This document shows, one piece after another, positions 53,039-60,905 of a stretch of DNA of 64,000 bases. The translations under genes and the position numbers were made by a program. How positions within the stretch are numbered: the first letter of the stretch is position 1; the number at the start of each line of letters is the position of its first letter. Origin of the DNA: Holophagaceae bacterium. Its GTDB lineage: Bacteria > Acidobacteriota > Holophagae > Holophagales > Holophagaceae. The stretch lies in the NCBI GenBank assembly GCA_016722505.1, contig JADKJH010000001.1:1302001-1366000 (forward strand). The letters are read 5' to 3'. The notes beneath the pieces were generated by a model that did not search any database, had not been told where the DNA came from, and saw only the letters and a list, made by a program, of their open reading frames with translations.

Positions 53039-54418
53039 ATGCAATCCATCGCCCCCGTTCTCGAGGCCAACTCCAAACCCTCGATCTGGACACCTGGCAG
53101 CTGGCGTCATAAAACTGCTGCGCAACAACCGCGCTATCGGGACGAAGATTTGCTTGAGGCGAGCCTGTGCCAGCTCCGTCGCCTGCCGCCCTTGGTGGTG
53201 CCCGAGGAGGTGGAGGATCTGCGCCGCCATATCGCGGAAGCGGGTTCCGGCAAGCGGTTCATGCTGCAGGGTGGTGACTGTGCGGAGCAATTCTCGGACT
53301 GCACGCCGGACGCCATCTCCGACAAGCTGCGCATCCTGCTCCAGATGTCCGTGGTCATCACCCATGGCGGCCGCCGCTCAGTGTTCCAGGTGGGCCGCAT
53401 CGCGGGGCAATACGCCAAGCCGCGGTCGAAAGATACCGAGATGATGGATGGAGTCGCGATCCCCAGCTACCGGGGCGATCTCATCAATTCGGCGGAAGCC
53501 ACCGAGGCAGCGCGGCGCCCAGACCCCCGGCGCATGGTAGAAGCTTATTTCCACGCTTCATCCACGCTGAACCACCTCCGGGCGCTCGTGGTGGGCGGCT
53601 TCGCGGATCTGCATCATCCCGAACGCTGGGATCTTCCGGGTTCAACCCGGGATATCGAAGCCTATCGGCGCATCCTTAAACAGGTGCGGGAGTCCATTGA
53701 TTTCATTGATGCCATCGCGGGCACCAAGAGCACCTACCTCCGCACCGGGGAATTTTTCACCAGCCACGAAGCCCTGCTCCTGCCTTACGAAGAAGCCCTG
53801 ACGAGCAAGGATAGGGATGGCGCGGTCCACTACAACCTTGGCGCTCACATGCTATGGGTGGGCGATCGGACCCGGGCTTTGGAAGGTGCGCATATCGAGT
53901 ACTTGCGCGGTATCCGCAACCCCATTGGAGTCAAGCTGGGACCGGGTGTTTCCAGCGAAGAAGTCCGCGAATTGCTGGCGGTGCTGGATCCCGGAAAAGA
54001 AGCTGGGCGGCTGGTGCTTATTCCACGCCTGGGCGCGGACCATGTCCGCGATTCGCTTCCGAAGCTCATCCAGGCGGTGCAGACATCCGGCCATCCAGTG
54101 TTGTGGAGCTGTGACCCGATGCACGGCAACGGCCTAGTGACCGCCCGGGGGCTCAAAACGCGCGACTTCGACCAGATTCTGTCCGAGCTGCGCCATTCCA
54201 TGGAGATCCATCGTGCTCTTGGGTCCAACCTTGGCGCCGTGCATTTTGAACTTACTGGGCAGGAGGTGACGGAGTGCCTAGGTGGCAGCCAGCGGCTATC
54301 GGAGTTGGATCTCCACCGGGCCTACGAAACCGGATGCGATCCAAGGCTCAACCAGACGCAAAGCCTGGAGATGGCCTTCCTCATCGCCGAAATGATGGGG
54401 GACCGGACTACTCAGTAA
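53039..54418 (+). CDS. Class II (plant-type) 3-deoxy-7-phosphoheptulonate (DAHP) synthase
   Basis: 459 residues from ATG 53039, with CAGGAG eight bases upstream. First step of the shikimate pathway, condensing phosphoenolpyruvate and erythrose-4-phosphate. Class II features are SWRHKTAAQQPRYRDED, FMLQGGDCAEQF, VGRIAGQYAKPRSKDTEMMDGVAIPSYRGDLIN, GGFADLHHPERW, TGEFFTSHEALLLPYEEALT, IPRLGADHVRDSLP and SCDPMHGNG. The frame is open from 52817, but that extension crosses the attenuator hairpin and is not protein-like. Expression is probably controlled by the Phe/Tyr attenuator upstream. Confidence 0.96.
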   Translation: MQSIAPVLEANSKPSIWTPGSWRHKTAAQQPRYRDEDLLEASLCQLRRLPPLVVPEEVEDLRRHIAEAGSGKRFMLQGGDCAEQFSDCTPDAISDKLRILLQMSVVITHGGRRSVFQVGRIAGQYAKPRSKDTEMMDGVAIPSYRGDLINSAEATEAARRPDPRRMVEAYFHASSTLNHLRALVVGGFADLHHPERWDLPGSTRDIEAYRRILKQVRESIDFIDAIAGTKSTYLRTGEFFTSHEALLLPYEEALTSKDRDGAVHYNLGAHMLWVGDRTRALEGAHIEYLRGIRNPIGVKLGPGVSSEEVRELLAVLDPGKEAGRLVLIPRLGADHVRDSLPKLIQAVQTSGHPVLWSCDPMHGNGLVTARGLKTRDFDQILSELRHSMEIHRALGSNLGAVHFELTGQEVTECLGGSQRLSELDLHRAYETGCDPRLNQTQSLEMAFLIAEMMGDRTTQ

Positions 54419-55232
54419 GGATGGTGATGCTGCTGTCTTTGTCATCCACGGACAGCAGGATCGTGCCTTTGGGGGCACTAAGGGCGATATCCATCAACCG
54501 GTCCAGTTCGATGCCTTTGTGCCGGGCCTGCTGGATCTGGGCATCGCTCAGGTAGCCTGCTACGGCCTTGGCAAGGCCCATGGCCAAGCGGATGGTCACA
54601 GTGTCGGGCTTGCCCTTTTCCTGGATGCGTAGCACGAGATAGCGGCCATTCAATGTGGAAGCCACCGCGGTAGGTTCCACGCCCATGCCTAGCAAGGCCA
54701 GACGGCAGGGCTCTGAGCAGGTCGCAGTCTTCAGGCCTTTCTGCAGGGCTTCCACCGCACGGCGGTCCCCCTTTTTGGAGAGTTGCAAAGCAGCAGCCAC
54801 CCGGACTTCATCTGATGGATCATCCAAGCCGGTTAGGAGGCCTGGTGTTGCCTGGGGACTTTGGCCCTGGCGAAGACCCCAGCAATGGATGCGATTGAGC
54901 TTGGCTTCACGGCCAAGCAATCTTTGGTCGGGATGAAGGTTCAGAAATTCCGTATAGGCATCCGCAGCGCTGTCCCAGCGCTGATCTGATTCAAGTGTGG
55001 AGGCCAGCCAGAAGCGCACTTCGGGAAGCCGCGAATAGGTTGGATAGTCGCGGAGGATCTGGCGGTAAAGCGCCGCAGCCTCATACCAACGCTGGCCATA
55101 GCGCAGGTTCTTGGCCTGACGAAAGAGCCCGTCGGCGGGGGTTTCCTTGGCCGGTGCGATCAAAACAGGTGGTTCCACCGGCAAGGCCGGCATGGTTGGT
55201 CCGGCTGCCCATAGGAAGAACGGAAACATCAA
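54408..55232 (-). CDS. TPR and HEAT-repeat protein
   Basis: 274 residues. A short hydrophobic N-terminus (MMFPFFLWAAGPTMPALP) may be a signal. TPR-like units follow (RYGQRWYEAAALYRQILRDYPTYSRLPEVRFWLASTLESDQRWDSAADAYTEFLNLHP), then a HEAT-like stretch (PSDEVRVAAALQLSKKGDRRAVEALQKGL). The C-terminal half (VTIRLAMGLAKAVAGYLSDAQIQQ ... LDRLMDIALSAPKGTILLSVDD) is unrecognised. It overlaps the upstream probable anti-sigma gene by ATGA and the convergent DAHP synthase gene by 11 nt. Confidence 0.65.
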   Translation of the reverse strand: MMFPFFLWAAGPTMPALPVEPPVLIAPAKETPADGLFRQAKNLRYGQRWYEAAALYRQILRDYPTYSRLPEVRFWLASTLESDQRWDSAADAYTEFLNLHPDQRLLGREAKLNRIHCWGLRQGQSPQATPGLLTGLDDPSDEVRVAAALQLSKKGDRRAVEALQKGLKTATCSEPCRLALLGMGVEPTAVASTLNGRYLVLRIQEKGKPDTVTIRLAMGLAKAVAGYLSDAQIQQARHKGIELDRLMDIALSAPKGTILLSVDDKDSSITILTE

Positions 55233-55894
55233 GCCGTCTCCTTGCGGAGCAGTTTGCCCATGCGCTCGGCCTCGCCTTCAAGGTTGTTATCCTTGGCCCA
55301 CCGGCGTAACTCACTGGCCCGTTCGGGATTCAGGCAGCCGTCCTCCAGGGCTAGTTCTGAAAGCCAGGCGTGGAGATCGGTGCGGATGGCTTCGGCCTCG
55401 GGCACGGGCGCGCCCTGGGATGCCAATTGGTGGCTAGCTAAGAGCAGTGAAACCGCAGCCTCCCGTTCCCGTTCCCGGTTTTCCTTGTTGAGGGAGCAAA
55501 GTTCGGGATGTTTTTCAAAATTCTTGAGCAGGTCCGATGTCTGTTGGAAAAAGCCCGCCCACAGCCGATCCTGGGCCCGCTTGCTGGCTTCTTGATCAAT
55601 ACGGGCGATGTTCAGGCTGCGTGCTTTAAGGGTCTGAACGTGTTTGACGGTGTAAAGGGAGGGCAGCAGCACCGCGGCCGCAGCTGCGGCCGCCAGCCAC
55701 CAGGAGCCAGCGGTGTGGCGAGTCTTCAATTCGAGATTCATGGAATGCTTGTGGGCTTGTAGCGCGAGATGAAGTTCCAGCAGGTCGGCGAATTCTGCTT
55801 GGGCACTTGAGTCATCGGGCCAGGCCTCTGGCTGCATCAGCAGGTCGAAAGCTGCGGCGTCTGACAGGGTTTTGGGGTCGAGTTCAGGCTTCAT
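55229..55894 (-). CDS. Probable anti-sigma factor (single transmembrane helix)
   Basis: 221 residues from ATG 55894. A soluble N-terminal region of about 70 residues (LSDAAAFDLLMQPEAWPDDSSAQAEFADLLELHLALQAHKH) precedes one transmembrane helix (GSWWLAAAAAAAVLLPSLY) and a coiled, charged extracytoplasmic part. Position immediately after an ECF sigma gene with an 11-nt overlap, and this topology, suggest an anti-sigma factor. No zinc-binding HxxxCxxC motif is present. AGGA eight bases upstream favours 55894 over 55903. Confidence 0.6.
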   Translation of the reverse strand: MKPELDPKTLSDAAAFDLLMQPEAWPDDSSAQAEFADLLELHLALQAHKHSMNLELKTRHTAGSWWLAAAAAAAVLLPSLYTVKHVQTLKARSLNIARIDQEASKRAQDRLWAGFFQQTSDLLKNFEKHPELCSLNKENREREREAAVSLLLASHQLASQGAPVPEAEAIRTDLHAWLSELALEDGCLNPERASELRRWAKDNNLEGEAERMGKLLRKETA

Positions 55895-56480
55895 GGGGCA
55901 CATCCTGGAAGGATGGAGTAAGGTTTTTTCGGAGTTTAGCGAGACTTTGGAACAGGGTTGCTTTGACGGTGCCCTCGGCGCAGCCGAGGTCTTCGGCGAT
56001 GCGTTTCACGGGGTGTTCATGGACGTAGTAGGCCATGATCATGGCCTTTTGACGGGGTGTCAGGCCGTCTATGGCTTCTTGCAAAGCCGCTAGTTTCCGG
56101 CCCTGATCCACTTGCATCCAAGGTGATGGCTGATGCGGGTCGGGTGCGTCAAAGAACTCAGGGGGTGCTACCTCCCTACCTCTTTTACGCAGATGGTCGG
56201 TTGCTGCATTAGCCGCCAATGTAAAAATCCATGCAGCCACGGGACGGCCATCCTCGAAACGTTGACAGTGCTGGAGGCATTTAAGAAAAACCTCCTGGGT
56301 AAGCTCCTGGACTACCCCGGTTTCCCCGCCCAGCCGGCGGTAGATGAAGGCGAATACCGGTTTTTCAAAACGAGTCATGAGATGGGCCAAGGCCTCCTCT
56401 TGACCAGCTTTCAGACGGGTCATCCAGATTTCCGGACTCGCTGCCGCATCCATTTGGATTTCAGAAACAGTGGATCTCAT
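55884..56480 (-). CDS. ECF-type RNA polymerase sigma factor
   Basis: 198 residues from ATG 56480. Region 2 is AHLMTRFEKPVFAFIYRRLGGETGVVQELTQEVFLKCLQHCQRFEDGRPVAAWIFTLAANAATDHLRKRGRE. Region 4 is LQEAIDGLTPRQKAMIMAYYVHEHPVKRIAEDLGCAEGTVKATLFQSLAKLRKNL. Both are typical of ECF sigmas. ATG 56480 overlaps the stop of the upstream lipoprotein gene (ATGA); the open frame to 56669 is antisense noise within that gene. It forms a four-gene coupled unit with the lipoprotein, the probable anti-sigma and a TPR/HEAT protein. Confidence 0.9.
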   Translation of the reverse strand: MRSTVSEIQMDAAASPEIWMTRLKAGQEEALAHLMTRFEKPVFAFIYRRLGGETGVVQELTQEVFLKCLQHCQRFEDGRPVAAWIFTLAANAATDHLRKRGREVAPPEFFDAPDPHQPSPWMQVDQGRKLAALQEAIDGLTPRQKAMIMAYYVHEHPVKRIAEDLGCAEGTVKATLFQSLAKLRKNLTPSFQDVPHEA

Positions 56481-57511
56481 GCTTTGGGAAGTTTCTTTCC
56501 AGGGCCAGCGGGAGTCCATTGCTGGCCAAAGCTCCCAAGGATGGCCTTGAGCTGCTCGTTGGAGGCGCTGTAGCGGATGCCGACGCGGGTTCTTTCTTGC
56601 ATCAATACCGGAGCAAGCTGTTGTTGCGCTCCCAATTGACTGGCGCCGGCCACCAAGCGCTGGATCCAATGGGAGGCCTGGTTGATACCTTCGGGCGAGC
56701 CCCCAATGGCCAGTTCCAGGCGGTGTGGAGCCTTGGGGTCATTCCGGTCCAAGGCCGGTGTGACGCTCCACACCAGGGATTCCAAGCCTTTGGGGAATTC
56801 CTTCGCCACTTCGCTGGGCAACTTATTCCCAAACCCAGCCAGAAGCGCATCGGGATTCACGTATCCGGAAATGGGGGCCGTGGCATCTATCCATTCCCCT
56901 GCGCCCAGGGCATGGGACGCCCTAGGCCCTTGGCCAATTGTCCCTTGGTTGGCCCGGCGGCCCAGTGCTCGCAAATCGCCCATGAGAATGCGTTGTTGGG
57001 AATCCACCAGGGCGCGGATCTTTACCTTGTTGATATCCATCATCACAAAAAGAGGGCAATCTTTTTTGTCCACGACTAGGCTGCCTTCCGGTGGAAAAGA
57101 CTCGGCTAGCGCCATCTGCAGAGCGCGTGGATCCTTGAATCCATCGAATTGGAGCAGGAAGTCCGCTGCCATGTCTTCTGTCTTTTCCTTGCCTTTGGGG
57201 ATATCAAAAACAAAGAAAGTGACGCGCCCTGTTTCACCTTCAGGGTGGATCTTGGCTTTCTTGAGAAAGAGATCGAGGGTTTGTTCAGCTAATGGGAGTC
57301 GGGTCATGGCCGATTGGAATTCTGGATTTTCAAGAAGCCAGCCCACTTGGCCCGAAAGGGCCATGGAACAACCCGCGGGTGTTGATTGCAACCAGGAAGG
57401 AGCCTTGGAGCCCTTGGTCCGGCATCCGGGGAATGAGACCAGCACTGCACCCATCAGCACAAGGCCGGCCACCACCCTGTTGATGCCTCCAGCTGCTTTA
57501 CCCATACGCAT
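56477..57511 (-). CDS. Lipoprotein of unknown function upstream of the ECF sigma gene
   Basis: 344 residues. The signal VVAGLVLMGAVLVSFPGC ends in a lipobox-like Cys. The rest is a soluble alpha/beta domain without motifs I recognise (RVTFFVFDIPKGKEKTEDMAADFLLQFDGF; LFVMMDINKVKIRALVDSQQRILMGDL; VWSVTPALDRNDPKAPHRLELAIGG). GGAG six bases before ATG 57511 sets the start. Coupling to the sigma gene suggests a role as sensor or target in the same stress pathway; that is inference. Confidence 0.65.
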   Translation of the reverse strand: MRMGKAAGGINRVVAGLVLMGAVLVSFPGCRTKGSKAPSWLQSTPAGCSMALSGQVGWLLENPEFQSAMTRLPLAEQTLDLFLKKAKIHPEGETGRVTFFVFDIPKGKEKTEDMAADFLLQFDGFKDPRALQMALAESFPPEGSLVVDKKDCPLFVMMDINKVKIRALVDSQQRILMGDLRALGRRANQGTIGQGPRASHALGAGEWIDATAPISGYVNPDALLAGFGNKLPSEVAKEFPKGLESLVWSVTPALDRNDPKAPHRLELAIGGSPEGINQASHWIQRLVAGASQLGAQQQLAPVLMQERTRVGIRYSASNEQLKAILGSFGQQWTPAGPGKKLPKA

Positions 57512-57561
57512 TTACGACTCCAGAGGTTTGGGTTACGGCAGGATGGCCCAATGACTTAGGG

Positions 57562-59361
57562 TTAGGCCAAATTCCGGAGTGTGGCGGGTAGGTGAGGGCT
57601 CTTGAGAAGTTGCTGCTGCTCGCTCTCCGAGAGCAGGCCCCAGATGCGAATTGCTGAATCCCTCGGTGTTTTTGGATTCAGTAGCAGTTCGGACATGATC
57701 GGGGGGTGGGCCATCATGATGGGGTGTTGGGCAATGAGCGCCAAAACATTGCGAGGGGTCTGCTTGTTCCTGGCCAAACGCAATAGGATGCTCGGATCCA
57801 GTTGCCGATCCGCAACCAGCTGTGAGAGCGTGGCTTCATCCTGGAGAATTTCCGCGGGCAGATAACGGATGAGTTCTCCTCCTGTGGAGCGCATAGCGAC
57901 GATCCGGTGGGGAATGTCCATGGCTAGGTAAATGGCTCGAAGGGTGCTTTGAGCCTGGTTTTTCACTTCCATGTGAGGAATACGCGGATCCCGCAACACA
58001 TCGAGCAAGGTGCGCGGCGTTTGGAGATTGGCGAGCAATCGAAGCGCCGTATGTTCTGAAAGGTGGATGTTGTGGACCAGGGCTTCCTGGACGGCCGGGT
58101 TTTGACCCCAGGAATTGTGATTGGCAAGTCGCTCGGCCCGCAGCTGGTCTAGAGAAGGTATGGATGCCAGCAATTCCTTCGGAGAAAGTCCGGGATTTTC
58201 CAGAACCACAAGGAAAACGCTGAAATCCGGATCCACCAGCGCACCCAGGAGCTGCTCCGGGGCCGTGGCCTGATTCGCCGCAAAGACCCGATCCTCCAGC
58301 GAGGCCCAGCGACCCTCGGCCTGGGGCGCTGTGAATCCGCTAGCCTGGCTGGAACGGCGGCGTTGCAACCGGTCGTAGAAATATTTCACAACCCTGAGCA
58401 TGTTGGGGGCGGACCGCTTGGCCCACAAAGTGACATATTGATATTCAGATTCATCCAACTGGGTAAACAGGCTTACGATGCGGTGGATATCCGCACGGTT
58501 GTTGGAGCCCTGATCCAACCGATAGAGCAGATGCTCGGAAATCCCGAGTTTGCGGCAGAGGTCGCTGGGGCTGGCGGGCGCATGGCGGATAGCGCTACGG
58601 ACCACATCCCTGAAATACCAGCGGGCTTCTCCATAGACTTCATCAAAAAACTCCTGGACCTGGCATTGCTGCAAGGAGGAGGCAAGGATTTCTTCTGTGA
58701 CGATGGGGTTATGAAGCGCGGAAGATCGAATCTCCGCGTCTGGATCCATCAGGAATGTGCAGAGCTCCTCGACCTGATGGGTGCTGGCGGCCCGCAGCAG
58801 GATTTCGGATTTTGGAAGCACGGGTGGGCGGGCCACTTCAATTTCAACAGGCTCCCGGGGCGGGGCCGTAAGGGCCTCCCAATCCTGATCCGCAGTGGGC
58901 AAGGGCGGCAGCTCCGCAGTGGTGCCCGTGGAATTGACTTGCCGCGCCATCTGCTTGGCCTGCGCCTTAACGATGGGTTTCAGGTCCGGCCGCAGTTGCT
59001 GGTAGATGGCCTTGACAGTCTCGGAGCGTTCGTCTTTTTCGGCGGCTGGCGCCTGATCCAGGTCCCGCATGATGTCAAACAGGGAGACCGCCATTTCCAG
59101 GTCGCGACGGATGGCTTCAGGTGTGTGCTCGTTTTCGGCCAATGCCTGGAGGATCGGCCCGTAGATGAGCCAATGAGGGGTTCGGGCGATGAGCGTCAAG
59201 AGGCGTGGCGCCGAGAGATTGCGCGCCAGGCCTTCAATGAGCTGCAGCTGTTTATCTGTGGGTAGTTGGGGGCGGATGAGCGTGAGGTTTCGGAAATGCA
59301 ACTGCTCCTGCCTAGAAAGCAGGCTCAGGAAAGACAACTCCTCTTGGGGTTCAATGCCCAT
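57562..59361 (-). CDS. Large helical-repeat protein of unknown function
   Basis: 599 residues from ATG 59361, overlapping the end of the HisA-like gene by 11 nt. No signal peptide or membrane helix. It is rich in short helical repeats of about 22-30 residues with a recurring pattern of [L/I]-xxxP...P..VL..[L/I]A (for example ENEHTPEAIRRDLEMAVSLFDIM; LQTPRTLLDVLRDPRIPHMEVK; NKQTPRNVLALIAQHPIMMAHPPIMSELLLNPKTPRDSAI), resembling leucine-rich-repeat-variant or HEAT-like arrays. No catalytic motif seen. Likely a cytoplasmic scaffold; function unknown. Confidence 0.65.
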   Translation of the reverse strand: MGIEPQEELSFLSLLSRQEQLHFRNLTLIRPQLPTDKQLQLIEGLARNLSAPRLLTLIARTPHWLIYGPILQALAENEHTPEAIRRDLEMAVSLFDIMRDLDQAPAAEKDERSETVKAIYQQLRPDLKPIVKAQAKQMARQVNSTGTTAELPPLPTADQDWEALTAPPREPVEIEVARPPVLPKSEILLRAASTHQVEELCTFLMDPDAEIRSSALHNPIVTEEILASSLQQCQVQEFFDEVYGEARWYFRDVVRSAIRHAPASPSDLCRKLGISEHLLYRLDQGSNNRADIHRIVSLFTQLDESEYQYVTLWAKRSAPNMLRVVKYFYDRLQRRRSSQASGFTAPQAEGRWASLEDRVFAANQATAPEQLLGALVDPDFSVFLVVLENPGLSPKELLASIPSLDQLRAERLANHNSWGQNPAVQEALVHNIHLSEHTALRLLANLQTPRTLLDVLRDPRIPHMEVKNQAQSTLRAIYLAMDIPHRIVAMRSTGGELIRYLPAEILQDEATLSQLVADRQLDPSILLRLARNKQTPRNVLALIAQHPIMMAHPPIMSELLLNPKTPRDSAIRIWGLLSESEQQQLLKSPHLPATLRNLA

Positions 59362-60076
59362 CTGAGCACACGCTCGAAGGGAAGTGATCCAGCAGCCGGA
59401 TATCGTCGAAAACGAGCAATGCGTCCACGAGCACACCATGGAGCCCGCCCAAGGAAGCCGCTTGCTGAAGGTGCTCCCGGGTGAGGATGCTGCCGCCCAT
59501 CAGTACCGGAAGCTTCGTTGATTCGCCAATCTGCTTTGCGGTATCGAAATCCGGGTTGGCGCTGGTGTCCGAAGGAATATCCACGAAAAGAAGCCGCTTG
59601 AATCCATAAGCACGGATTTTCGTGGCCAAGCTTTGGGCTTGAAGGCCCGCCTGATCCACCCAGCCCGAACAATGGACTTCGCCACCCCTCGCATCTATGG
59701 CAGCGGTCAGGTGGCGTTGAAAGCGGGCCACTAGGCTTTCGACCATTAGCGGGCTCTTGTGCAGAATGGTTCCCACCACCAACCAAGAAGCCCCCTGGTC
59801 CACGAAGAATTGGGCTTGGTCCGAGCTGCGGATACCACCGGCCACTTGCACACAGACTGGGGAGGCCGCAGCGGAGCAGGCGTGTAAAATCCGGCCGATC
59901 AATTCACGGTTGTGACCTGTATTGTGAGCCGCGTCCACATCCACCAATGCCAGACGCGAGATTCCATGGCTCAGCAATTGAGACACGAGATCCAACGGTG
60001 TGAGGTCGTGCGGATGAGCGCCCAGGGTAGGCACCACATGGCCCTGTTGGAGGTTAAGAGTTGGGAAAACCTTCAC
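59351..60076 (-). CDS. HisA-like TIM-barrel protein, divergent
   Basis: 241 residues. A HisA/HisF-type barrel (MKVFPTLNLQQGHVVPTLG; ISRLALVDVDAAHNTGHNRELIGRI; VQVAGGIRSSDQAQFFVDQGASWLVVGTILHK; GFKRLLFVDIPSDTSANPDFDTAKQI; LPVLMGGSILTREHLQQAASLGGLHGVLVDALL). The phosphate-binding GG motifs remain, but the N-terminal catalytic Asp (xPAIDLxxG in HisA) is Asn in FPTLNLQQG, and no other his genes are near. It may be a paralogue with another substrate or a nonfunctional relative. It shares an overlap with the 599-residue protein downstream. Confidence 0.7.
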   Translation of the reverse strand: MKVFPTLNLQQGHVVPTLGAHPHDLTPLDLVSQLLSHGISRLALVDVDAAHNTGHNRELIGRILHACSAAASPVCVQVAGGIRSSDQAQFFVDQGASWLVVGTILHKSPLMVESLVARFQRHLTAAIDARGGEVHCSGWVDQAGLQAQSLATKIRAYGFKRLLFVDIPSDTSANPDFDTAKQIGESTKLPVLMGGSILTREHLQQAASLGGLHGVLVDALLVFDDIRLLDHFPSSVCSDGH

Positions 60077-60188
60077 GGAGTCGTTCCTCTCAAGCGTCTA
60101 GGCCCGCTTGGAGTTTACCTCGGAGCCTTCGCCATTTACCCAACAATCCTCGCACCCGGCAAGGGAGTGGTAAATCCTATCAGGATGC

Positions 60189-60905
60189 TTATCTGTTGGT
60201 GGCGCGGTCCAAGCGCTCCACAATCATCCTTGCCGCGAGTATTTCAGCCTGTTTAAGGTTGCCGGCATTGGCTTCTGCGTGGAGTTCCCCGACGGACACC
60301 CTTACTTTGAAAGTGGGTTGATGGTCAGGGCCGGTCCGTGAAATTTGTTCATAGCGAGGCGCTGGAAGCCCCAGAGCTGCTGCTCTTTCCTGCAAAGTCG
60401 TCTTGCTGTCGCCATGTGCCCACATGCCAAGCTGGGCCGAACGGATGGCATCCAGATGCCGGCGGGCCACCAAGGCCATTACGGACTCAAGCCCCCCGGT
60501 GTTGGAGGCTTCTGCGTCCAGATAGATGGCCGCCAGCAAGGCTTCAACCGCATCCGCGAGGGGCTTTCGCAAGGCGCCCGGTTGCTTGGGGGCCTTGGCG
60601 CCCGTGGTCAAGATCAGGCCCAGGTTTTGAGCCCAGTCATGCAAAGCATCGGTGCAAACCAGCATGCCGCGCAGTTTTGACATCGCCCCCTCGGGCCAAT
60701 CGGGCAGCTCCTGATAGATAAGCCGTGCCACGCAAAAATTGAGCAGGGCATCACCCAGGTATTCCAGTCGTTGATTGTCCTGGCCCTTCCCCGCGGAGCC
60801 ATGGGTCAGGGCCAGGTTCATCAGATTTCCGTCATGAAATCGGTATTGGATCGTAGCTTCAATATCCTTTCGGATGGAGACCTTCGATCCAGGCAACCCC
60901 TTCAT
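60189..60905 (-). CDS. rnc: Ribonuclease III
   Basis: 238 residues. Double-strand-specific endoribonuclease for rRNA and mRNA processing. The catalytic signature is NQRLEYLGDALLNFC (Glu and Asp of the RLExLGD core are present; the first Glu of the usual ERLEFLGD is Gln), with LADAVEALLAAIYLDA supplying the other acidic pair. The C-terminal double-stranded RNA-binding domain is DSKTTLQERAAALGLPAPRYEQISRTGPDHQPTFKVRVSVG ... AEILAARMIVERL. Its start overlaps the stop of the Ser/Thr kinase gene by ATGA. Confidence 0.95.
   Translation of the reverse strand: MKGLPGSKVSIRKDIEATIQYRFHDGNLMNLALTHGSAGKGQDNQRLEYLGDALLNFCVARLIYQELPDWPEGAMSKLRGMLVCTDALHDWAQNLGLILTTGAKAPKQPGALRKPLADAVEALLAAIYLDAEASNTGGLESVMALVARRHLDAIRSAQLGMWAHGDSKTTLQERAAALGLPAPRYEQISRTGPDHQPTFKVRVSVGELHAEANAGNLKQAEILAARMIVERLDRATNR

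Noticed and set aside
58363..59265. 300-codon plus-strand open frame
   Set aside because: Antisense to the 599-residue helical-repeat protein; no start context or domain.
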